Shown: in pieces, positions 58,815 to 64,000 of the stretch | How positions within the stretch are numbered: the first letter of the stretch is position 1 | How the letters are laid out: every line of letters begins with the position of its first letter | Source of the DNA: Corynebacterium flavescens | GTDB lineage: Bacteria; Actinomycetota; Actinomycetes; Mycobacteriales; Mycobacteriaceae | Length of the DNA stretch: 64,000 nucleotides | Direction: 5' to 3' | Assembly (NCBI RefSeq): GCF_008693105.1 | Contig: NZ_VXKK01000046.1 | Location: 24,051 to 88,050, forward strand | The notes under the pieces: generated by a model | Told to the model about the DNA's origin: nothing | Databases searched by the model: none | Seen by the model: the letters and a program-made list of their open reading frames with translations, nothing else | Made by a program: the position numbers and the translations under genes

Positions 58815-58937
58815 GCCGCAGATCCTAACACTTTTGTGCCTAAATGGTATCGCGGTGGTATCACTTGCAGGGTGCTTGATGGCCTAGAGGGCGTCATAAC
58901 GGGCTTTTTAGGCGGTGAGCGGGTAAAATGACTCGCT

Positions 58938-61499
58938 ATGAGTGACCACAATGACGATCTTTTTGATCGCGTCCATCCGATTGACATTAATGAGGAGATG
59001 GAGTCGAGTTATATCGACTACGCCATGTCCGTCATCGTCGGCCGCGCACTGCCCGAGGTCCGTGACGGACTGAAGCCGGTGCACCGCCGCATCCTCTACG
59101 CCATGTTTGATTCGGGCTACCGCCCAGAGCGCGGCTATGTGAAGTCCGCCCGCCCGGTCTCCGACACCATGGGCCAGTTCCACCCGCACGGCGATTCCGC
59201 CATCTATGACACGTTGGTCCGTCTGGCCCAGTCCTGGAACATGCGCTATCCGCTGGTAGATGGACAAGGTAACTTCGGCTCCCGCGGTAATGACGGCCCC
59301 GCCGCCATGCGTTATACCGAGTGCCGCATGACTCCTTTGGCCATGGAAATGGTGCGCGATATCCGCGAGAACACCGTTGACTTCTCCCCGAACTACGATG
59401 GCAAGACCCAGGAACCGGATATCCTTCCCTCCCGCGTTCCTAACCTGTTGATGAACGGTTCCGGCGGTATTGCCGTGGGCATGGCCACCAACATTCCTCC
59501 GCACAACCTCAACGAATTGGCGGAGGCCATCTACTGGCTGCTGGATCACCCCGGCGCCAGCGATGAGGATGCCTTGGCCGCGTGCATGGAACGCGTCAAG
59601 GGCCCGGATTTCCCCACCGCAGGACTCATCGTGGGAGATGGCGGCATCAAGGATGCCTATACCACAGGCCGCGGCTCTATCCGCATGCGCGGGGTCACCG
59701 CGATCGAGGAAAGTGGCTCCCGCCAGACCATCGTCATCACTGAGCTACCTTTCCAGGTCAACCCGGATAACATGATCTCCAATATCGCGGAGTCCGTGGC
59801 CAACGGCAAGATCGCTGGCATCTCCAAGATTGAGGATGAGTCCTCGGACCGCATTGGTATGCGCATCGTTGTCACCCTCAAGCGTGATGCCGTGGCGCGC
59901 GTGGTGCTCAATAACCTGTATAAGCACTCACAGCTGCAGACCTCCTTCGGCGCCAACATGCTCTCCATCGTCGATGGAGTGCCGCGGACGTTGCGCATCG
60001 ACCAGATGCTGCGCTACTACGTCACGCACCAGATCGAGGTCATCGTCCGGCGTACTCAGTACCGTCTCGATGAGGCCGAGAAGCGTGCCCATATCCTGCG
60101 CGGTTTGGTCAAGGCGCTCGATATGCTCGATGAGGTCATTGCCTTGATTCGCCGCTCGCCCACCGTGGATGAGGCGCGTGAGGGACTGAAGGTCCTGCTT
60201 GACGTGGATGACATCCAGGCGGATGCCATCCTGGCCATGCAGCTGCGCCGCCTGGCCGCCCTGGAGCGGCAGAAGATCATCGATGAGTTGGCGGAGATCG
60301 AAAAGATCATCGAAGACCTGAAGGATATTCTGGCCCGCGAGGAGCGCCAGCGTGCCATCGTGCATGATGAGCTGGCCCAGATCGTGGAGAAGTACGGCGA
60401 TGAGCGCCGCACGCAGATCATCTCCGCCACGGGCGATGTCTCCGATGAGGATCTCATCGCCCGCGAGAATGTCGTTGTCACCATCACTGCCACCGGCTAT
60501 GCCAAGCGCACGAAGGTTGATTCTTATAAGGCTCAAAAGCGCGGCGGCAAGGGAGTACGCGGCGCGGAGCTCAAGCAGGATGACATAGTCAAGAACTTCT
60601 TCGTGTGCTCGACGCACGATTGGATTCTCTTCTTCACCAACTTCGGACGCGTTTACCGCCTCAAGGCCTATGAGCTTCCGGAGGCAGGCCGTACCGCCCG
60701 CGGTCAGCACGTGGCCAACCTGCTGGAGTTCCAGCCTGGCGAGAAGATCGCCCAGGTCATTCAGATTCAATCCTATGAGGATGCTCCTTATCTGGTGCTC
60801 GCCACCCAGCAGGGCCGGGTTAAGAAGTCACGCCTGACCGATTATGAGTCCGCGCGTTCCGCAGGCCTTATCGCCATCAACCTCAACGAGGGTGATGCAC
60901 TCATTGGTGCTTCCTTGGTCGATGAGGGCGATGACATCCTGTTGACCTCGGAGCAGGGCCAGGCCATTCGCTTCACCGCCGATGATGATCAGCTGCGTCC
61001 CATGGGTCGCGCTACCGCCGGCGTGAAGGGTATGCGCTTCCGTGGTGACGATCAGCTGCTATCGATGTCCGTCGTGCACGATGGGCAGTTCCTGCTCGTG
61101 GCCACCTCCGGCGGCTATGGCAAGCGCACCGCAATCGTGGAGTACAGCCCGCAGGGCCGTGGCGGCATGGGTGTCATGACCTTCAAGTACACCCCGAAGC
61201 GCGGCAAGCTCATTGGCGCCATCGCCGTGGAGGAAGAGGACGAGATCTTAGCCATCACCTCCGCCGGCGGAGTCATCCGTACCGAGGCCAACCAGATTCG
61301 ACCTTCCTCCCGTGCAACCATGGGAGTGCGTCTGGTGAACTTGGCCGATGATGTTGAATTGCTTGCCATTGACCGCAACGTCGAGGACGATGGTGAGGAA
61401 GACGCCCAGGCTGTAGCCAAGGGTGAGAAGTCGGTCGAGGATGTTCAGCAGGAGCACCTCAAGCTCGGGGAGAACCTCCACGACAAGGGTGAGGAATAA
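58938..61499 (+). CDS. gyrA: DNA gyrase subunit A
   Basis: 853 residues. Catalytic Tyr126 ([10 protein letters not shown]). The quinolone-resistance region [17 protein letters not shown] keeps Ser87 and Asp91, the susceptible-type residues. The GyrA box is [10 protein letters not shown], and six β-pinwheel repeats form the C-terminal domain. The acidic tail (~815–853) is Glu/Asp-rich. Confidence 0.97.
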   Translation: MSDHNDDLFDRVHPIDINEEMESSYIDYAMSVIVGRALPEVRDGLKPVHRRILYAMFDSGYRPERGYVKSARPVSDTMGQFHPHGDSAIYDTLVRLAQSWNMRYPLVDGQGNFGSRGNDGPAAMRYTECRMTPLAMEMVRDIRENTVDFSPNYDGKTQEPDILPSRVPNLLMNGSGGIAVGMATNIPPHNLNELAEAIYWLLDHPGASDEDALAACMERVKGPDFPTAGLIVGDGGIKDAYTTGRGSIRMRGVTAIEESGSRQTIVITELPFQVNPDNMISNIAESVANGKIAGISKIEDESSDRIGMRIVVTLKRDAVARVVLNNLYKHSQLQTSFGANMLSIVDGVPRTLRIDQMLRYYVTHQIEVIVRRTQYRLDEAEKRAHILRGLVKALDMLDEVIALIRRSPTVDEAREGLKVLLDVDDIQADAILAMQLRRLAALERQKIIDELAEIEKIIEDLKDILAREERQRAIVHDELAQIVEKYGDERRTQIISATGDVSDEDLIARENVVVTITATGYAKRTKVDSYKAQKRGGKGVRGAELKQDDIVKNFFVCSTHDWILFFTNFGRVYRLKAYELPEAGRTARGQHVANLLEFQPGEKIAQVIQIQSYEDAPYLVLATQQGRVKKSRLTDYESARSAGLIAINLNEGDALIGASLVDEGDDILLTSEQGQAIRFTADDDQLRPMGRATAGVKGMRFRGDDQLLSMSVVHDGQFLLVATSGGYGKRTAIVEYSPQGRGGMGVMTFKYTPKRGKLIGAIAVEEEDEILAITSAGGVIRTEANQIRPSSRATMGVRLVNLADDVELLAIDRNVEDDGEEDAQAVAKGEKSVEDVQQEHLKLGENLHDKGEE

Positions 61500-61503
61500 A
61501 TCC

Positions 61504-61878
61504 ATGGCACAACGGGAAGTAACCCTCGCACGCATCTCGCCTTTCTCCGCGTTTCGCGTGGGGTTGGCATTGTCTCTCGTCGGACTCGTGGCCTGGCTAC
61601 TGGCGGTGTGCCTTCTCTACTTCGGCCTAGACCAGGTAGGAATCTGGGAGGACCTCAACAGCCTTGTAGGCGGCGTCGGCGGTGGCTTTGAAGTCACCTT
61701 CGGCGTAGTGCTCTCACTTTCCGCCCTCGTCGGGGCAATCACCGCGGTGCTCATGACACTGCTCGCGCCACTGATGGCTTTTATCTACAACGCCATCGTG
61801 GACGTATTCGGTGGCTTAAGCCTGCGCCTCGATGAGAATAAACTCGGCGCAAACAAGCAAGAAGAACCTGCCGAGTAA
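61504..61878 (+). CDS. DUF3566 transmembrane protein
   Basis: 124 residues from an ATG 4 bases after gyrA; a longer frame upstream only overlaps gyrA. Two membrane helices (~20–45 and ~72–100) flank a Gly-rich loop; begins REVTLARISPFSAFRVGLAL, typical of DUF3566 proteins placed after gyrA in actinobacteria (cf. Rv0007). Function unknown. Confidence 0.88.
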   Translation: MAQREVTLARISPFSAFRVGLALSLVGLVAWLLAVCLLYFGLDQVGIWEDLNSLVGGVGGGFEVTFGVVLSLSALVGAITAVLMTLLAPLMAFIYNAIVDVFGGLSLRLDENKLGANKQEEPAE

Positions 61879-61894
61879 GAATCACAACTCAAAA

Positions 61895-61935
61895 AGAAAC
61901 CCGCCGTGGGAATTCATCCACGGCGGGTTTCTTTC
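61895..61935. terminator. Rho-independent terminator after gyrA–DUF3566
   Basis: AGAAACCCGCCGTGG (61895–61909) pairs perfectly with CCACGGCGGGTTTCT (61918–61932), 8-base loop, followed by TTCT. It has A-runs on one side and T-runs on the other, so it can act in both directions (also for the DUF1540 gene). Confidence 0.92.
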
Positions 61936-61976
61936 TGCCTGTACAAAGTGCAGCGGCTCTTGCACCGGCTGAGACT

Positions 61977-62243
61977 CTAGCGCTGGCTGAAGCTCAAACA
62001 CTCGGCCTTGCCATCGGAACGGTCGAAACTGACGTTCTTGGCAGTGCACTCCAAGTCCATGTTGTGCACGCAGGTGGCGCGTTGGCAGGCGCCAACCTGG
62101 GCGTTGACCTTGGGCGAGCTGACCTTCTCATCGCGCGGGATATAGGTGCTGCATTCCGCGGCGGTGTTGACGGACACCGCGAAGGCGCGGCAGCCGTTGA
62201 TGTTATAAGCGCAGTCAGAAACAGCGCAAGCAGATACCTTGGG
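61977..62243 (-). pseudogene. DUF1540-type Cys-rich protein, start codon removed by the IS
   Basis: The leftward frame reads PKVSACAVSDCAYNINGC, CSTYIPRDEKV, VGACQRATCVHNMDLECTAKNV and a stop at 61977: two DUF1540-like units of four-cysteine type (8+ Cys, putative metal binding). The frame is open to the IS6 terminal repeat at 62245. The single G at 62244 followed by CCC AAG suggests the native start ATG CCC AAG lost its A and T at the insertion; the intact product would be about 89 residues. Without a new start it is probably not made. Confidence 0.7.
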
Positions 62244-62244
62244 C

Positions 62245-63090
62245 GGTGCTGTTGCAAACTTCAGGCGGAGAGCCGTGACGACCCAGTCTTCATCCTCTGA
62301 TGCTCGCTGCGGGTCGGCGTTCTCAGGCAGCCTCGAACACCCGGCTGACGATCACCGCATCCGGGTTCGGTTGCCCGTAGGCAAACATCGCGCCCTGGCC
62401 TTTCCGTAATGAGTGCATCGCTTCCATCCCTTTCAACGTCCGGTACGCCGAGGTCCGGTTTTTGAACGCCCCCTTCGGTCCGAGGATCCGTTTCAGCCGC
62501 CCATGATCTCCTTCAATGACGTTATTGAGGTATTTCACCTGCCGGTGTTCCACGGTCTGCGGGCAGATTCCCTCTGACTTCAACTCGGCGATTGCCCTGG
62601 CCAGGGAGGGTGCTTTATCGGTGTTGATCACCCGCGGGGACCCGGTTATCGTGTTCGACCTCAGGGTCTTGGCCAGGAAACGCTTCGCTGCGGCGACGTT
62701 ACGCTTTGGGGACAGGTAAAAGTCCAGGGTCTGGCCACCGGCGGTAATAGCCCGGTAGAGATAGCACCACGTGCCGCCGACCCGGATATAGGTCTCATCC
62801 ACCCGCCAGGAACTGGCCTGCCAGTCAGGTACCTGCCGGTACCACCGTGTTTGCTTATCCAGCTCAGGGGCGTATTTCTGGACCCAGCGGTGAGAATCGT
62901 GGTGTGATCGACCGGCACGCCCCGCTGAAGTCATCATTTCTTCGAGATCGCGGTAGCTCACCCCGTAGCGGCAGTACCACCGCACCGCCCACAGGATGAC
63001 CTCGCGAGGGAAATGACGACCGGAGAAGATACCCATGGCTGTGATTATTTCACGTCGATCTTCCTACTGCCCCAACTTTGCAACAGCACC
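62245..63090 (-). mobile_element. IS6-family insertion sequence (IS26/IS1628-like)
   Basis: 846 bases bounded by perfect 14-base inverted repeats: GGTGCTGTTGCAAA (62245–62258) and its complement (63077–63090). It holds one transposase gene. The flanking 8-mers CCTTGGGC (62237–62244) and ATTTGTTG (63091–63098) are unlike, so the usual 8-base target duplication is absent; both neighbours lack their 5' ends. Confidence 0.93.
62323..63036 (-). CDS. IS6-family transposase
   Basis: 237 residues. DDE triad Asp80 (WRVDETYIRVGG), Asp140 (INTDKAPS) and Glu175 (LNNVIEGDHGRLKRI). The N-terminus MGIFSGRHFPREVILWAVRW is typical. Residues ~37–48 (SAGRAGRSHHDS) do not fit the family; read one frame over, the same DNA gives GVPVDHTTI, as expected (compare vDHSTIyRWV). 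Two compensating indels around 62920–62923 and ~62890–62897 would explain this, and probably weaken the enzyme. Confidence 0.9.
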   Translation of the reverse strand: MGIFSGRHFPREVILWAVRWYCRYGVSYRDLEEMMTSAGRAGRSHHDSHRWVQKYAPELDKQTRWYRQVPDWQASSWRVDETYIRVGGTWCYLYRAITAGGQTLDFYLSPKRNVAAAKRFLAKTLRSNTITGSPRVINTDKAPSLARAIAELKSEGICPQTVEHRQVKYLNNVIEGDHGRLKRILGPKGAFKNRTSAYRTLKGMEAMHSLRKGQGAMFAYGQPNPDAVIVSRVFEAA

Positions 63091-63545
63091 ATTTGTTGTT
63101 GGTTCGCCGCGGCTTTGAAACGGTGGCCGGCGGCGCGTTCATGTACCTCGATGATGAAACCGCAGAGATCAAGAGGGTGTGGACCTCGAGCAATCATCGT
63201 CGCCAGGGCCTTTCCCGCACGATCATGGCGGCCCTGGAGGAGGAGATTGCGGCGCGCGGTTACCGCCGCATCTACTTGACCACTGGCCCCCGCCAGCCGG
63301 AGGCGCGCAACCTCTACTTGGCGCTGGGATATACGCCGCTTTTCGACGTCGATGGGGACTTCGAGGCCATCGGCAAGCTCGCCTTCGAGAAAGAGATCGT
63401 TCCCCAGAATCCCGGCGTCGAGGTGCGCGGCCTGCGCAATCGGGTACTGGCGTGGCGCCAGCGCCGAATCATCAAGAAATCCTTCCGTTGGCGCGAGTAC
63501 CCCGAGGTACGCCTGCGCGATCTAGCAGGCAAAACTACCGCTTAA
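63091..63545 (+). pseudogene. GNAT acetyltransferase, N-terminus lost to the IS
   Basis: The frame continues from the IS terminal repeat (a TTG at 63078 could serve as an accidental start) into VRRGFETVAGGAFMYLDDETAEIKRVW, then the acetyl-CoA loop SNHRRQGLSRTIMAALEEEI, IYLTTGPRQPEARNLYLALGY and a long C-terminal extension with basic residues. Intact GNAT proteins have ~60 residues before this point. The first strands and helices are missing, so activity is doubtful. Confidence 0.75.
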
Positions 63546-63566
63546 AACCTTTCCTTAGCTGCTGAT

Positions 63567-63596
63567 TTGTGTTTATTCGGTGGTGATCGGTAAAGT
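63567..63596 (+). promoter_or_regulatory. Putative tRNA promoter
   Basis: TTGTGT (63567–63572), 18-base spacer, TAAAGT (63591–63596), placed 17 bases ahead of tRNA-Ile. Confidence 0.45.
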
Positions 63597-63613
63597 TCTA
63601 TTTCGTTCCCAAG

Positions 63614-63690
63614 GGGCCTATAGCTCAGTCGGTTAGAGCGCATCGCTGATAACGATGAGGTCGCAAGTTCGATTCTTGCTAGGCCCACCA
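63614..63690 (+). tRNA. ileT: tRNA-Ile (GAT)
   Basis: 77 bases including encoded CCA. Acceptor GGGCCTA pairs with TAGGCCC; D arm AGCTC…GAGC; anticodon loop CTGATAA with GAT; T loop GTTCGATTC. Position after gyrA is standard in actinobacteria. Confidence 0.97.
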
Positions 63691-63699
63691 CGGAACGAT

Positions 63700-63772
63700 G
63701 GGGCATTAGCTCAATTGGTAGAGCACCTGCTTTGCAAGCAGGAGGTCAGGAGTTCGATTCTCCTATGCTCCA
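63700..63772 (+). tRNA. alaT: tRNA-Ala (TGC)
   Basis: 73 bases, no encoded CCA. Acceptor GGGGCAT pairs with ATGCTCC (one G·U); anticodon TGC in CTTTGCAAG; T arm AGGAG-TTCGATT-CTCCT. It lies 9 bases after tRNA-Ile, so the two are co-transcribed. Confidence 0.97.
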
Positions 63773-63785
63773 CAGCTAGCAGTAT

Positions 63786-63829
63786 AAGTAAGAGACACCT
63801 TCCAAAACTTGGAAGGTGTCTCTTACTTT
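63786..63829 (+). terminator. Rho-independent terminator of the tRNA pair
   Basis: AAGTAAGAGACACCTTCC and GGAAGGTGTCTCTTACTT form a perfect 18-base stem around AAAACTT, with TTG after it. Confidence 0.92.
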
Positions 63830-63856
63830 GTCTATGCGTTCTAATGTGGGGCGGCG

Positions 63857-63892
63857 GGGGCTAAGGAGCAAAAAGGGGCTAAGGAGCAAAAA
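63857..63892 (+). repeat. Two tandem copies of an 18-base unit
   Basis: GGGGCTAAGGAGCAAAAA occurs at 63857–63874 and again at 63875–63892 with no change, in non-coding DNA just beyond the stop of the partial gene at the right edge. Confidence 0.95.
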
Positions 63893-63915
63893 GTGTGTCT
63901 GCGGGCGTGTCGGGG

Positions 63916-64000
63916 TTAGGTGCCGGGCCAGCCTTTGCGGATTCCTAGGTTGTGGTTGTATTCGTTTGGGATAGCGTTGTCGTAGAGGGCTGGTCTTCCG
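63916..64000 (-). CDS. C-terminal fragment of an unidentified protein (runs off the right edge)
   Basis: The last 28 codons of a leftward frame are visible, ending GIRKGWPGT and TAA (63916–63918); before it, GRPALYDNAIPNEYNHNL. Codon use is normal. Too little remains to name a family; an HNH-type protein is possible. Confidence 0.45.
   Translation of the reverse strand, partial: GRPALYDNAIPNEYNHNLGIRKGWPGT

Noticed and set aside
61994..62257. Leftward frame with an apparent signal peptide (LALFLTALITSTAAA)
   Set aside because: It is the DUF1540 gene read in another frame and starts inside the IS repeat; the DUF1540 frame has the ordered cysteines.

Overview
The window is the replication-origin region of a Corynebacterium chromosome, probably a non-diphtheriae skin or environmental species. 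Three things point there: the order rpmH–rnpA–yidD–yidC–rsmG–parA–parB on one side of dnaA and dnaN–recF–dciA–gyrB–gyrA on the other; the actinobacterial block cca–NUDIX–DUF6049–murJ–sigM–trxB–trxA–cwlM; and an IS6-family element like those common in this genus. Coding GC is high. GTG starts, TAATG/ATGA overlaps and probable leaderless starts are frequent.

Layout. (1) 1–13.7 kb is an accessory aromatic-catabolism region. An aldehyde dehydrogenase fragment, an AraC-type regulator and a GMC oxidoreductase are followed by a compact leftward operon for the homoprotocatechuate (3,4-dihydroxyphenylacetate) meta-cleavage pathway: a FAH–RraA fusion, a GntR regulator, HpaE, HpaD, HpaH, HpaI and a succinate-semialdehyde dehydrogenase. 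A divergent FAD aromatic hydroxylase could supply the catechol. Together these would convert a hydroxyphenylacetate to pyruvate and succinate. No separate HpaF or second HpaG half is present. (2) 13.9–21.0 kb is the trp operon (trpL–E–G–D–CF–B–A). It has a readable attenuator and a strong terminator. (3) 21–28.7 kb holds transporters (DAACS symporter, BASS family, AzlCD/BrnFE), a Tat-type Rieske lipoprotein, an SdpI-like membrane protein, YqgE and the CCA-adding enzyme. Five copies of the parS core GTTTCACGTGAAAC lie between 6.1 and 24.2 kb; two of them are inside trpCF and trpA.

(4) 28.7–42 kb is the envelope/redox block: NUDIX, DUF6049, MurJ with a large C-terminal extension, YceI, PepN, SigM, TrxB, TrxA, and a CwlM homologue lacking amidase metal ligands. 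(5) An HNH-nuclease gene sits between cwlM and parB, next to two DnaA boxes in inverted orientation. (6) 43.3–56.3 kb is the origin core. DnaA boxes flank dnaA on both sides, and a tandem DnaA-trio-like tract precedes dnaN.

(7) 56.3–64 kb contains a gamma-glutamyltransferase lipoprotein, a small Doc-like/ribbon-helix-helix pair, gyrA, DUF3566, tRNA-Ile and tRNA-Ala. It also holds an IS6 element with no target duplication, flanked on each side by a gene missing its 5' end. That is the signature of an IS-mediated deletion. A gene fragment runs off the right edge.

All function calls come from reading translated sequence and motifs; no database search was possible.
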